This document shows positions 1 to 10,095 of a DNA stretch of 50,807 nucleotides, one piece after another (positions within the stretch are counted from its first letter, which is position 1; every line of letters begins with the position of its first letter). A program made the position numbers and the translations under genes. The notes below the pieces were generated by a model. That model was not told the origin of the DNA. It did not search any database and saw only the letters and a program-made list of their open reading frames with translations. The DNA comes from Rhodoglobus sp. (GTDB lineage: Bacteria; Actinomycetota; Actinomycetes; Actinomycetales; Microbacteriaceae), in assembly GCA_025463515.1 (NCBI GenBank), contig JAODAQ010000012.1, positions 1 to 50,807 of the forward strand, written 5' to 3'.

Positions 1-558
1 GAGCCCGTCGAGCCTATCGACGAGACCGAGTCGGCAGCGTCCGAGGCGGGGGCGTCTGATGACGACGCCCCTGCTTCGGATGACCCCGCCGACGATCTGA
101 GCGAGGCCGACCAGGCCCTGCTCGACCAGGCCGCCACCGACCTCGTCGCGGAGATGCGCACCGACATGCTGCGCGCGCAGGCGGAGCTCGTGAACTTCCG
201 CCAGCGCGTCGAGCGCGACCGGCAGCTCAATCGCGACGCGGTCATCTCGGAGGTCATCCGGTCTCTGCTGCCCGCGCTCGACGACCTCGCCCGCGCGGAG
301 GCGCACGGCGACCTCGTCGAGGGCGCGCCGTTGACGATCGTCGCCCAGAAACTGCGCGGCGCCTTCGAGAAGTACGGCCTCAAGCAGGTCGGCGAGACGG
401 GCGAGCCCTTCGACCCGGCGTTCCACGAGGCTGTCGTGCAACTGCCCAATCCGGATGTCACGGTCAACACGATCGCGGACGTGATCGAGCCCGGCTACAT
501 TCTCGGGGAGCGCCTCGTGCGCCCCGCGAAGGTCGCCGTCTTCGTTCCGGCCGAGTAA
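1..558 (+). CDS. grpE: GrpE nucleotide exchange factor (5' end outside window)
   Basis: GrpE exchanges ADP for ATP on DnaK. The reading frame is open from base 1, so the start codon lies upstream; 185 codons remain. The visible N-terminal part is very acidic (Asp/Glu/Ser/Ala-rich), typical of actinobacterial GrpE. It is followed by the long helix (LRAQAELVNFRQRVERDR) and the C-terminal beta domain with FEKYGLKQVGETGEPFDP and the YILGERLVRPAKVAV end that are hallmarks of the family. It is followed after 8 bases by dnaJ and belongs to the dnaK operon, whose promoter lies upstream of the window. Confidence 0.95.
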   Translation, partial: EPVEPIDETESAASEAGASDDDAPASDDPADDLSEADQALLDQAATDLVAEMRTDMLRAQAELVNFRQRVERDRQLNRDAVISEVIRSLLPALDDLARAEAHGDLVEGAPLTIVAQKLRGAFEKYGLKQVGETGEPFDPAFHEAVVQLPNPDVTVNTIADVIEPGYILGERLVRPAKVAVFVPAE

Positions 559-566
559 GGGTCAGC

Positions 567-1541
567 ATGGCCAGCCAGGACTGGTTCGACAAGGACTTCT
601 ACGCGGTGCTCGGCGTCGCGAAGAACGTGTCCGAGGCCGACCTCAAGAAGACGTACCGCAAGCTCGCGCGGCAGTACCACCCGGACTCCAACCCTGGTGA
701 TGCCAAGGCCGAGGCGAAGTTCAAGGAGATCAGCGAGGCGCACTCCGTCCTCTCCGACCCCGAGCTTCGCAAGGAGTACGACCAGATCCGCGCCATGGGC
801 TCGGGCGCCCGCTTCCAGGCGGGCGGCCCCCAGGGCGGCGGGTTCGAGGACGTCTTCGGCGGTCTCTTCAACCAGGGCGGGCGCACGCAGACGAGTGCGA
901 GCTTCGAGGACCTGCTGGGCGGCATGTTCGGCGGTGGCGGCTTCGGCCAGACCTCTGGCGGCTACCGCGGCGCCGGCGGCCCGACGAAAGGCCGGGATGT
1001 CTCGGCCAACACCACGCTCGACTTCGTGACGGCGATCCGCGGCGAGACGATCAAGCTGCAGCCCCAGGGCGGCAAGGCGATCAACGTCAAGATCCCGGAG
1101 GGTGTCACGGACGGCCAGAAGATCCGCCTCAAGGGCAAGGGCGAGCCCAGCCCGGACGGCGGCGTCGCGGGCGACCTCGTGCTCACCGTCTCCGTGCGCA
1201 AGCACCCGGTGTTCGAGCGCGACGGGCAGAACCTGCGCGTGGTCGTTCCGGTCACGTTCACGGAGGCGACGCTCGGCGCGACGATAGAGGTGCCCACTCT
1301 CGGCGGTGAGCCCGTGAAACTGCGGGTCGCTGCGGGAACGCCCAGTGGGCGCATCCTTCGGGTCAAGGGCCGCGGCGTCACGTCCGCGAAGGGCGAGGGC
1401 GACCTGCTCGCGGAGGTTCAGGTGGCGGTTCCCGCGCACCTGACCGCCGACGCGCTCAAGCACCTCGAGGCGTTCGCGAAGGCGATGCCGAACGAGAACC
1501 CGCGTGACGACCTGCTCGAGAGGGCCAAGGCGGACCACTGA
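567..1541 (+). CDS. dnaJ: DnaJ-type co-chaperone without zinc fingers
   Basis: J-domain protein that delivers substrates to DnaK and stimulates its ATPase. The 324-residue product has a J domain at about 8-75 with the HPD motif at residues 38-40. A Gly/Phe-rich linker (about 76-140) and a two-part C-terminal substrate-binding domain (about 145-315) follow. The four CxxCxGxG zinc-finger repeats of classical DnaJ are missing, so it resembles the CbpA/type II architecture, although its place between grpE and hspR shows it is the operonic DnaJ. The start is supported by an AAGGG ribosome site six bases upstream. The stop codon overlaps the hspR start by one base (TGATG). Confidence 0.95.
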   Translation: MASQDWFDKDFYAVLGVAKNVSEADLKKTYRKLARQYHPDSNPGDAKAEAKFKEISEAHSVLSDPELRKEYDQIRAMGSGARFQAGGPQGGGFEDVFGGLFNQGGRTQTSASFEDLLGGMFGGGGFGQTSGGYRGAGGPTKGRDVSANTTLDFVTAIRGETIKLQPQGGKAINVKIPEGVTDGQKIRLKGKGEPSPDGGVAGDLVLTVSVRKHPVFERDGQNLRVVVPVTFTEATLGATIEVPTLGGEPVKLRVAAGTPSGRILRVKGRGVTSAKGEGDLLAEVQVAVPAHLTADALKHLEAFAKAMPNENPRDDLLERAKADH

Positions 1542-1954
1542 TGGACCTCGATTCCCCGGTTTTCGCGATCGCGGCCGCCGCGGAACTCGCGGGCATGCAC
1601 CCGCAGACGCTCCGGCAGTACGACCGGCTCGGGCTCGTGAGCCCCGGTCGTACCGCCGGGCAGTCCCGCCGGTACTCCCTGCGCGACGTCGCCCAGCTCC
1701 GAGAGATCGCCGCGCTGAGCGCCGAGGGGCTCAACCTCGAGGGGATCAAGCGCATCCTCTCGCTCGAGAACCAGGTGGCGGCGCTCTCGGAGCGCGTGCG
1801 CGAACTCGAGCACGCGCTCGCGGACGAGCTGCTCGCGCGTCCCGGCCGCCGCGTGTTCGCCGCGGGCACGGAGGGCGACGTCGTCTCCCTGCGCGCCGGC
1901 GAGCGCGCCAAGCGCAGCAACGCGGTCGTCGTCTGGCGACAGCTGGGGCGATGA
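1541..1954 (+). CDS. hspR: HspR, MerR-family heat-shock repressor
   Basis: Autoregulatory repressor of the dnaK operon in actinobacteria; it binds inverted HAIR sites with DnaK as co-repressor. The 137-residue product has a MerR helix-turn-helix at about 8-75 (AAELAGMHPQTLRQYDRLGL, then RRYSLRDVAQLREI), followed by a coiled helix (LENQVAALSERVRELEHAL) and a basic C-terminus. MerR fold plus dnaJ neighbour makes the call firm. It overlaps dnaJ by one base and the next gene by four (ATGA), so translation is probably coupled. The expected HAIR operator would be upstream of dnaK, outside the window. Confidence 0.93.
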   Translation: MDLDSPVFAIAAAAELAGMHPQTLRQYDRLGLVSPGRTAGQSRRYSLRDVAQLREIAALSAEGLNLEGIKRILSLENQVAALSERVRELEHALADELLARPGRRVFAAGTEGDVVSLRAGERAKRSNAVVVWRQLGR

Positions 1955-3041
1955 ACTCCGCCGCGCTGGACTTCGACAGCCTGCGGCGCTGGCCCGACGT
2001 CGAGGCGCCCGACCTGCGCGCCTGGGATGCCGCGGACACCCTCATCCTCGATGAGGCCGCCGCGCTGCTCCCCGGCTCCGAGCCGGCCATCATCGGCGAC
2101 GAGTACGGCGCGCTCACGCTCGGGGCGCTGGACCGGGGCGCGTCCCGCGCCCGCGTGCACCAGGACTCGCTCGCCGGTGAGCTCGCGCTCGCGGCGAACG
2201 GCGCCGGCCCGTACCAGTCCTTGCCGCTCGCGGCGGAGCTCGTGGACGGCGCGAAGCTCGTGCTGCTGCGGCTGCCGCGCTCACTCGACGCGCTCGAGGA
2301 GATTGCGGCGCTGGTCGCTGCCCACGCGCATCCGGACGTCGTGGTCGTCGCCGGCGGGCGGCTCAAGCACATGACGGTGTCGATGAACGAGGTGCTCCTG
2401 CGGCACTTCGGGCAGCTCGACGTCACGCACGCACGGCAGAAGTCGCGCGTGCTGATCGCGCGGCAGCCGCTCCCCGGTGCGGAGGCGCAGCCCCGCCGGC
2501 AGCTGCACGACGGCCTGTGGGTCGCGGCCACGGGGGGCGTGTTCGCGGGCACGTCGATCGACATCGGCACTCGCGCACTGCTCTCGGTGCTCGACCAGGC
2601 TCCGGCGTACGAGTCGGCGGTGGACCTCGGCTGCGGCACAGGCATACTTGCGGCATACCTCGCCCGGCGGGCACCGGAGGCGCAGGTGCTCGCGTCCGAC
2701 AGGTCGGCCGCCGCCGCGGCATCCGCCCGCCTGACGTTCGAGGCGAACGGCCTCGACGTGCGGGTCACGCAGGACGAGGCGCTCTCGCGGGAGCCTGACG
2801 GCGGCACCGACCTCGTGGTGCTCAACCCGCCGTTCCACAGCGGGGCGGCCGTGCATCCGGGCGTCTCCACCGCCCTGTTCGAGGGCGCGGCCCGCGTGCT
2901 GCGCCCGGGCGGCGAGCTGTGGAGCGTGTGGAACTCGCACCTCGCCTACCGGCCCACCCTCGAGCGGATCGTCGGACCCACCCGGCAGATCCTCCGCACC
3001 CCCAAATTCACCGTGACCGCGTCACAGAAGAAAGGTTCCTG

Positions 3042-3042
<1 letters not shown>
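1951..3042 (+). CDS. class I SAM methyltransferase, RsmC/RlmG-type
   Basis: Probable guanine-N2 rRNA methyltransferase. The 363-residue product has two halves: an N-terminal degenerate methyltransferase-like part (residues 1-190) and a catalytic C-terminal part with the SAM motif VDLGCGTG at 224-231 and the catalytic NPPFHSG at 292-298. This double architecture and the NPPFH motif are those of RsmC/RlmG. I chose the ATG at 1951 because it overlaps the hspR stop (ATGA) and longer frames run inside dnaJ/hspR. The stop overlaps the clpB start by one base. Being sandwiched between hspR and clpB, it is expected to be heat-shock co-transcribed. The exact rRNA target cannot be read from sequence. 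Confidence 0.85.
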
Positions 3043-5192
<2,150 letters not shown>

Positions 5193-5241
5193 ACCCCCAG
5201 CGGCACTCGGCGACGGGCCAGGCCGGAGATCTCCAGAACGC

Positions 5242-5332
5242 TCACCGTATTCAGGACAGCTGGAGCGCGTGCAACGGGGTGAATACCCTTCTCAGGACAG
5301 CTGGAGCGCGTGCAACGTCCTGAATACGGTGA
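5242..5332 (+). repeat. nested inverted/direct repeat behind clpB
   Basis: TCACCGTATTCAGGAC (5242-5257) and its perfect reverse complement (5317-5332) form 16-bp arms. Between them a 25-bp segment beginning TCAGGACAGCTGG occurs at 5251-5275 and again at 5292-5316. A small GGGT-GAAT-ACCC hairpin sits in the middle. It occupies the 190-bp gap between clpB and the lipoprotein gene and may end clpB transcription, but there is no U tract. Confidence 0.75.
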
Positions 5333-5369
5333 ACGCTTGTAGGGGTGGCAGCCGTCCCGGGTCGACGCC

Positions 5370-5375
5370 TAGGGT
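5370..5375 (+). promoter_or_regulatory. -10 box TAGGGT, leaderless start of lipoprotein gene
   Basis: TAGGGT followed by exactly six bases and then ATG at 5382. This spacing places the transcription start on the start codon and favours ATG 5382 over the in-frame GTG at 5379. Confidence 0.6.
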
Positions 5376-5381
5376 GAGGTG

Positions 5382-5807
5382 ATGATCTCTCGGCACCTGG
5401 TCGTTGTCGCCGCGGTCGTACTGCTGGCCGGATGCACCGCGCCGCCCGCGCCCGCGCCGACGCCCGAACCGATCCCGGCCGCCATCACGTGCGACACCAT
5501 GACCGACGTGCTGACCATCCTCTACAACGCCGATATCTCACTGCGGGAGGGCCGGACCAGCCAGCAGGAGCACAACGGCGCGATGATCCTGGCATCCAGC
5601 GTGCTCTCGCGCACGCAGGTCGAGCCGGGCGGCGACCTCGCCGAAACGGTCGCCCGGCTTCAGGCCGCTGTGCCCGTCAGGCAGACCCAGGCGACCGGCA
5701 CCTTTGACCGCGACTCGGCCGAGTGGGTGGGCGGACTCAAGGATGTCACGGAGGCCTGCGCGGCCGCGGGCGTCGAGGTCGGAGTCCACGCCTGGACGGG
5801 CGGTTGA
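5382..5807 (+). CDS. small secreted lipoprotein, function unknown
   Basis: 141 residues. A signal peptide (MISRHLVVVAAVVLL) ends in a lipobox LAGC, with Cys18 as the predicted lipid-modified residue, followed by a Pro/Ala-rich tether (TAPPAPAPTPEPIPA). The mature part has two further cysteines (ITCDTMTDV near the start, VTEACAAAGV near the end) that could form a disulfide. I do not recognise a family. It stands alone between clpB and the dehydrogenase gene with its own predicted leaderless promoter. Confidence 0.8.
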   Translation: MISRHLVVVAAVVLLAGCTAPPAPAPTPEPIPAAITCDTMTDVLTILYNADISLREGRTSQQEHNGAMILASSVLSRTQVEPGGDLAETVARLQAAVPVRQTQATGTFDRDSAEWVGGLKDVTEACAAAGVEVGVHAWTGG

Positions 5808-5818
5808 GAGCGCGAGCG

Positions 5819-5824
5819 TAGGCT
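5819..5824 (+). promoter_or_regulatory. -10 box TAGGCT, leaderless start of dehydrogenase gene
   Basis: TAGGCT, seven bases, then ATG at 5832. No Shine-Dalgarno sequence is possible on such a transcript. Confidence 0.6.
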
Positions 5825-5831
5825 CGGAACC

Positions 5832-6881
5832 ATGCGCGCAACTCTGATCTACGGCGACCACGACATCCGGCTCGAGGACGTGCCTGACCCGGTGCTCTCC
5901 ACGGGCGGCGACGCCATAGTGCGGGTCGTCGCGGCGTGCGTGTGCGGCTCCGACCTGTGGCCGTACCGCGGCGTCGTGCCGACCAAGGCGCCAAAGCGCA
6001 TCGGCCACGAGTTCGTGGGGATCGTGGAATCCGTGGGCCCCGACGTCGCCAAGATCAAGGTAGGCGACTTCGTGATCGCGCCGTTCTACGACTGCGACAT
6101 GACGTGCGTCAACTGCCTCAACGGCGTGAGCACGTCGTGCCTGCACGGCGGCTGGTGGGGTGCGGATGATCGCAGCGGAGCGTTCGCGGACGGCGGCCAG
6201 GGCGAATTCGTGCGCGTGCCGCATGCCGACGGCTCGCTCGTCGCTACTCCGGGGCTCCCCGCCGATGAGCTCATCCCCGGCCTGCTGTCCCTCGCGGACG
6301 TGATGGGCACGGGCCACCACGCGGCGGTCTCCGCCGGCGTCACGACGGGCAGCACCGTCGTCGTGGTGGGCGACGGGGCCGTCGGGCTCTGCGGGGTACT
6401 CGCCGCGAAGCGGCTCGGGGCATCCCGCATCGTCGCGATGTCGCGCCACGCAGATCGCCAGGCCGTCGCGCGGGAGTTCGGCGCGACCGACATCGTGGAG
6501 GAGCGCGGGCCCGAGGGCATCGCTCGCATCAAGGAGCTGTTCGACGGCATCGGCCCGGACTGCGTGCTCGAGTGCGTCGGGACCACCGAGTCAATGGACC
6601 AGGCGCTGCGCAGCGTGCGGCCCGGCGGCACGGTCGGCTACGTGGGGGTGCCGAACGGTGGTTCGGAGCTGCCCATCCGGCTCATGTTCAGCAGCAACGT
6701 CGGTGCGAACGGCGGTGTCGCGCCCGTGCGCAACTACATCGACGAGCTGCTGCCGGAGGTGCTGTCGGGCGCGATCAACCCGGGCCGCGTGTTCGACCTC
6801 GAGCTGCCGCTCGCGGAGGTCGCCGAGGCCTACGCCGCGATGGACGAGCGCCGCGCGATCAAGGTGCTGCTGCGCCCCTAG
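5832..6881 (+). CDS. zinc-dependent alcohol dehydrogenase family protein
   Basis: Medium-chain dehydrogenase/reductase of 349 residues, probably NAD(P)-dependent oxidation of an alcohol or aldehyde adduct. The GroES-like domain has Cys38 in CVCGSD and His59-Glu60 in GHEF as catalytic zinc ligands. Cys88, Cys92, Cys95 and Cys103 form the structural zinc lobe, with C-x3-C in place of the usual first C-x2-C. The Rossmann domain carries VVGDGAVGLCG. The sequence resembles the formaldehyde-dehydrogenase-like branch of the family, but the substrate is not determined. Single-gene unit. Confidence 0.9.
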   Translation: MRATLIYGDHDIRLEDVPDPVLSTGGDAIVRVVAACVCGSDLWPYRGVVPTKAPKRIGHEFVGIVESVGPDVAKIKVGDFVIAPFYDCDMTCVNCLNGVSTSCLHGGWWGADDRSGAFADGGQGEFVRVPHADGSLVATPGLPADELIPGLLSLADVMGTGHHAAVSAGVTTGSTVVVVGDGAVGLCGVLAAKRLGASRIVAMSRHADRQAVAREFGATDIVEERGPEGIARIKELFDGIGPDCVLECVGTTESMDQALRSVRPGGTVGYVGVPNGGSELPIRLMFSSNVGANGGVAPVRNYIDELLPEVLSGAINPGRVFDLELPLAEVAEAYAAMDERRAIKVLLRP

Positions 6882-6890
6882 GACAGCGCC

Positions 6891-7259
6891 CTAGGGGATG
6901 GCCAGGCGCACGAGCCACGACCCGAGCGTGAAGAACCCGACCACGGCGAGGCACGCGACCAGGGGCACGACGAACGACACCCGACGGCGCGCGATGAAGA
7001 CGATCGAGGTGACGATGCCGGCGAGGGCGACGAGTGCCGGGCCCACGGTCGCGAGGACCGTCCCCGCGCTGATGACAACCCCGTTGCAGGACTCCGAGGA
7101 GTCGGCGCAGCCGAGGGTCGCGACGCTCAGGCCGAATCCGAGCACCAGGAAGATCACGGTCAGGACGAGCAGAAGGAAGAGCAGGAAAACCGTCAGGAAG
7201 AAGTCCCAGCTGCGGGGCGGCTTCGCCTCGTCGTTCTCGACGATGATCTCCTGTGCCAT
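6891..7259 (-). CDS. small membrane protein, three TM segments
   Basis: 122 residues: a short acidic cytoplasmic N-terminus (MAQEIIVENDEAKPPRSWD), then three predicted membrane helices (about 19-48, 62-88 and 93-120). Two cysteines (CADSSESC) lie in the first external loop. No family recognised with confidence. The predicted leaderless promoter directly upstream supports this strand and start over the opposite-strand frame. Confidence 0.75.
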   Translation of the reverse strand: MAQEIIVENDEAKPPRSWDFFLTVFLLFLLLVLTVIFLVLGFGLSVATLGCADSSESCNGVVISAGTVLATVGPALVALAGIVTSIVFIARRRVSFVVPLVACLAVVGFFTLGSWLVRLAIP

Positions 7260-7265
7260 TCCGCG

Positions 7266-7271
7266 AGCATA
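7266..7271 (-). promoter_or_regulatory. -10 box TATGCT, leaderless start of membrane protein gene
   Basis: On the minus strand TATGCT is followed by six bases and the ATG at 7259. Confidence 0.6.
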
Positions 7272-7281
7272 GCGGCGGCAG

Positions 7282-7926
7282 CTACTCCTGCGGCACCTGG
7301 ATCTGGGCCAGCAGCTTCATCGCATCCCGCGCGAACTGCACGTCGCGCAGCCGCACGCCCTCGAGGAGGAGGCCCTGCGCGCGGCCAAGGGCCTCGAGGT
7401 CGATGTACTCGGGCAGGTGCAGGCTGCCCAGGCGCACGATGTGCACGACGGAGACGATCGCGCGCTGCAGCGCCAGGTTGGCGGACTCGGCGGGCAGGCG
7501 GCTGAAGAAGAGGAAGTTCGCGGTGGCGATCTGCTGCACCTCGAGCCTGGTGAGGGCGATGAGGTACTGCGCGTGGTCCTCCTCGAGCACCTCCAGAGTG
7601 CCCTCCGCGACATGCGGGACGACCTCCTCGATGAGGGCCCGGTAGAGGGCGAGCCACACGACGTAGGCCTGCGCGGTCTGCTCGGGCGTCACCACCGCCA
7701 CGCGGGTGAAGCGGCTCGGGGATGCCTCGATGATCCCGATCTCGCGCAGTCGCTGCAGCGCTTCCCGCACGGGCGTGCGCGAGACGCCGAACTGCGTGGC
7801 CAGAGCCGCGTCGCTGATGCGCTCGCCGGGAAGGAGGGTGCCCTCGTGCACTGCCGCGAGAATCTGCTCGAACACTGTCGTGACGACCTTGCTCGTCGCC
7901 AGCTTGTCGTCTTCCCCGTCAACCAC
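7282..7926 (-). CDS. GntR-family transcriptional regulator (FCD type)
   Basis: 214 residues. The N-terminal winged helix (about 12-80) shows the GntR pattern LPGERISDAALATQFGVSR followed by TPVREALQRLREIGIIE. The all-helical C-terminal part (about 90-210) fits an FCD/FadR-type ligand-binding domain. GTG start at 7926 is supported by a TAGGAT box six bases upstream. It is divergent from the AEC transporter gene with only 35 bp between start codons, so the transporter is the most likely target. Confidence 0.9.
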   Translation of the reverse strand: MVDGEDDKLATSKVVTTVFEQILAAVHEGTLLPGERISDAALATQFGVSRTPVREALQRLREIGIIEASPSRFTRVAVVTPEQTAQAYVVWLALYRALIEEVVPHVAEGTLEVLEEDHAQYLIALTRLEVQQIATANFLFFSRLPAESANLALQRAIVSVVHIVRLGSLHLPEYIDLEALGRAQGLLLEGVRLRDVQFARDAMKLLAQIQVPQE

Positions 7927-7932
7927 GCCTCG

Positions 7933-7938
7933 ATCCTA
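7933..7938 (-). promoter_or_regulatory. -10 box TAGGAT, leaderless start of GntR gene
   Basis: Minus strand TAGGAT, six bases, GTG at 7926. It lies within the 35-bp divergent region shared with the AEC gene. Confidence 0.6.
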
Positions 7939-7949
7939 GAGGGATGCGC

Positions 7950-7955
7950 CAGACT
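7950..7955 (+). promoter_or_regulatory. -10-like box CAGACT before AEC gene
   Basis: CAGACT, six bases, ATG at 7962. It matches TANNNT except for the first base; the same C variant occurs before the MFS gene at 43665. It favours ATG 7962 over the upstream ATG 7944. Confidence 0.4.
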
Positions 7956-7961
7956 GGTGTG

Positions 7962-8885
7962 ATGATCGGCGTACTCACCGGGTTCGGGATCATCGGCGCG
8001 ATCATCCTCGCCGGCTACTTCGTGGGCCGCTCCGGAGTGCTCGGCGAGCACGGCCGCTTCGTCCTCGGGCGCGTTGCCTTCTACGTCCTGGCGCCCGCAC
8101 TGCTGTTCACCGTGCTGGCGGACGCCGACGTGCACGTGCTGTTCTCGTCGCTGCTTCCGGTGTCGCTCATCGCCGCGGCAGCGGCAGGGCTGGTGTTCGC
8201 CGTCGTCGCGCGGCTGGTCTGGAAGCGGTCGGTGTCGGAGTCCGTGATCGGCACGCTGGCATCCGGGTACACGAACGCGAACAACATCGGGATCCCGGTC
8301 GCGCTGTACGTGCTGGGCGATCCGGCGTACTCGGCCCCGGTCATCCTGCTGCAGCTTCTCGTGTTCGCGCCCGTCGCGCTGACGATCCTCGACATCCAGG
8401 ACCGCGGCAGGGTCTCGGTGCGGCGCATCCTCGTGCAGCCCTTCACCAACCCGATCATCATCGCGTCTGCGCTGGGCGTGCTCTTCGCCGTGCTCGGGGT
8501 GCGCCTGCCCGACCCGGTCATGGAGCCCTTCCGCCTCGTCGGTGCGGCGATGGTCCCCGTCGTGCTGATCGGCTTCGGGATGTCGCTGCACGGGCAGCGC
8601 CCGCTGGCCCCCGGCTCGTCCCGGCGGGATGTGCTGCTCGCGTCGGCCCTCAAACTCGCGGTGATGCCGCTCGTGGCGTGGAGTGTCGGCCACTTCGTGT
8701 TCGGGCTTACGGGCACCGCGCTCTTCGTCGTCACCGTGCTCGCGGCGCTGCCGACGGGGCAGAACGTGTTCAACTACGCGCAGCGGTACGAGCGCGGGGA
8801 GATCCTCGCGCGTGACGTCGTCTTGATCACGACGCTGCTGTCGGTGCCCGTACTCCTCGTCGTGGCGGCACTGCTCGCGGGTTGA
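7962..8885 (+). CDS. AEC-family permease
   Basis: Auxin-efflux-carrier-type transporter with 307 residues and about ten hydrophobic segments, beginning MIGVLTGFGIIGAIILAGYF as family members do. The conserved GYTNANNIGIPVALYVLGDP and the late LPTGQNVFNYAQRY loop mark the family, whose bacterial members move small organic acids. The substrate here is unknown. The stop codon TGA lies inside the GGTTGAGTAG end of a repeat element, so the last residues abut the repeat. Divergent from the GntR regulator gene. Confidence 0.88.
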   Translation: MIGVLTGFGIIGAIILAGYFVGRSGVLGEHGRFVLGRVAFYVLAPALLFTVLADADVHVLFSSLLPVSLIAAAAAGLVFAVVARLVWKRSVSESVIGTLASGYTNANNIGIPVALYVLGDPAYSAPVILLQLLVFAPVALTILDIQDRGRVSVRRILVQPFTNPIIIASALGVLFAVLGVRLPDPVMEPFRLVGAAMVPVVLIGFGMSLHGQRPLAPGSSRRDVLLASALKLAVMPLVAWSVGHFVFGLTGTALFVVTVLAALPTGQNVFNYAQRYERGEILARDVVLITTLLSVPVLLVVAALLAG

Positions 8886-8962
8886 GTAGCGCGCTCTGGC
8901 GCGCGTATCGAAACCGGTGGTCGACCTGGGTTTCGATACGGCCCTAGGGGGCCTACTCAACC
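8880..8962 (+). repeat. GGTTGAGTAG palindromic repeat, copy 1
   Basis: Outer arms GGTTGAGTAG (8880-8889) and CCTACTCAACC (8952-8962); inner arms GTATCGAAACC (8905-8915) and GGTTTCGATAC (8929-8939). It sits between convergent genes (AEC permease and xth), as expected for a bidirectional terminator, and contributes the permease stop codon. Related copies are at 15822-15969 and 20326-20411. Confidence 0.85.
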
Positions 8963-8968
8963 GACCGG

Positions 8969-9805
8969 TCAGAGGAACATCGGGCGGTCGTCGTCATCCT
9001 GGTCGTCGACGGCGAGGTCGACAGTCACCGGGACGTGGTCGCTCGGGGCGTCGCCCTTGCGCTCCTCGCGGTGGATCTTCGCCGCCGTCACGAGATCGTC
9101 GAACGACTTCGAGCCGAGGATGAAGTCGATGCGCATCCCCTCGTTCCGCGGGAACCGCAGCTGCTGGTAGTCCCAGTAGGTGTAGCCCTCGATGCCGCGC
9201 GTGCGCAGCGCGTCGACCAGCCCGGCGGCCTCGAACGCCGCGAACGCGTCGCGCTCGGGCTGGCTCACGTGGGTCTTGCCGGCGAACAGGGAGATGTCCC
9301 ACACGTCGATGTCGAGCGGCGCGATGTTGAAGTCGCCCATGAGCGCGATCGGCTGGTCGGGGTGCGCGGCGATCCACGCCTTCGTCTCGGTGGCCAGGTT
9401 GGCGAGCCACTCGAGCTTGTAGGGGTAGTGGGCGTTCTCGAGCTCGCGGCCGTTGGGCACGTAGAGGCTCCAGAGCCGGGTGCCGGAGACGGTGACCCCG
9501 AGGGCGCGCGCCTCCTTCGGCAGCGTGCCATCCTCAAGCGGCTTCCCGAAGCCGGGCGCCGTCTCGAAGCCGACGGAGACGTCCTCGATGGGGAGGCGGC
9601 TCGCGAAGGCGACGCCGTTCCACTGGTTGAGGCCGTGGAGCACCACGTCGTAGCCCGCCTCGGAGAAGGCGTCGTAGGGGAACTGCTCCTCCGTGCACTT
9701 GATCTCCTGCATGGCGAGCACATCCATGTCCTCACGCACGAGCCAGTCGACGACGCGGCCCACACGTGTTCGGATCGAGTTCACATTCCAAGTTCCGACG
9801 CGCAT
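8969..9805 (-). CDS. xth: exodeoxyribonuclease III / AP endonuclease
   Basis: 278-residue member of the exonuclease III family that incises DNA at abasic sites. It shows MRVGTWNVNSIRTR at the start, the metal ligand Glu34 in MQEIKCTEEQFP, the YVPNGRE segment, GDFNIAP, and the terminal catalytic SDHVPV. The family-typical N-terminus and a TAGCCT box six bases upstream agree on ATG 9805. An acidic tail (DDQDDDDRPMFL) extends the C-terminus. Single-gene unit. Confidence 0.95.
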   Translation of the reverse strand: MRVGTWNVNSIRTRVGRVVDWLVREDMDVLAMQEIKCTEEQFPYDAFSEAGYDVVLHGLNQWNGVAFASRLPIEDVSVGFETAPGFGKPLEDGTLPKEARALGVTVSGTRLWSLYVPNGRELENAHYPYKLEWLANLATETKAWIAAHPDQPIALMGDFNIAPLDIDVWDISLFAGKTHVSQPERDAFAAFEAAGLVDALRTRGIEGYTYWDYQQLRFPRNEGMRIDFILGSKSFDDLVTAAKIHREERKGDAPSDHVPVTVDLAVDDQDDDDRPMFL

Positions 9806-9811
9806 GCTTTA

Positions 9812-9817
9812 AGGCTA
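9812..9817 (-). promoter_or_regulatory. -10 box TAGCCT, leaderless start of xth
   Basis: Minus strand TAGCCT, six bases, ATG at 9805. Confidence 0.6.
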
Positions 9818-9907
9818 ACGGTTCCCCCCGACGCCCCCGTACCGAGGGCGGAACCACGCCCGTCCCATCCCCCTAATGGGGCGGGGACAACCCGGCCCGC
9901 ACAGCCC

Positions 9908-9913
9908 TAGGGT
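9908..9913 (+). promoter_or_regulatory. -10 box TAGGGT, leaderless start of small membrane ORF
   Basis: TAGGGT, six bases, GTG at 9920. It is the main support for the 47-residue gene that follows. Confidence 0.55.
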
Positions 9914-9919
9914 GCAGGT

Positions 9920-10063
9920 GTGGCCGAATCCGACGACTTCCTCGACGAGGACACGACGGCCAATCGCAACGACACCCGCAGCGCCGTGATCATCACCGTC
10001 GTCGCCCTTGCCGCCGTGCTGGTGGCCAGCACCCTCGTCGTCTTCGGCGGAATCACCCCCTGA
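9920..10063 (+). CDS. 47-residue single-span membrane protein
   Basis: Short ORF reading MAESDDFLDEDTTANRNDTR, then a hydrophobic helix of about 24 residues (residues 22-45, AVIITVVALAAVLVASTLVV) ending GGITP. An acidic cytoplasmic N-terminus followed by one membrane span is a common plan for small membrane proteins. The GTG start is backed by a -10 box at the leaderless distance, and the frame ends 32 bp before pyrE. Function unknown. Confidence 0.6.
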   Translation: MAESDDFLDEDTTANRNDTRSAVIITVVALAAVLVASTLVVFGGITP

Positions 10064-10083
10064 ATCGGCGCGGCCCGAATCAG

Positions 10084-10089
10084 TAGTCT
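10084..10089 (+). promoter_or_regulatory. -10 box TAGTCT, leaderless start of pyrE
   Basis: TAGTCT, six bases, GTG at 10096. Confidence 0.6.
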
Positions 10090-10095
10090 TTACTG

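Noticed and set aside
1504-1950. Upstream extension of the methyltransferase frame
   Set aside because: It lies in the wrong frame of dnaJ/hspR and is Arg/Pro-rich; ATG 1951 overlaps the hspR stop.
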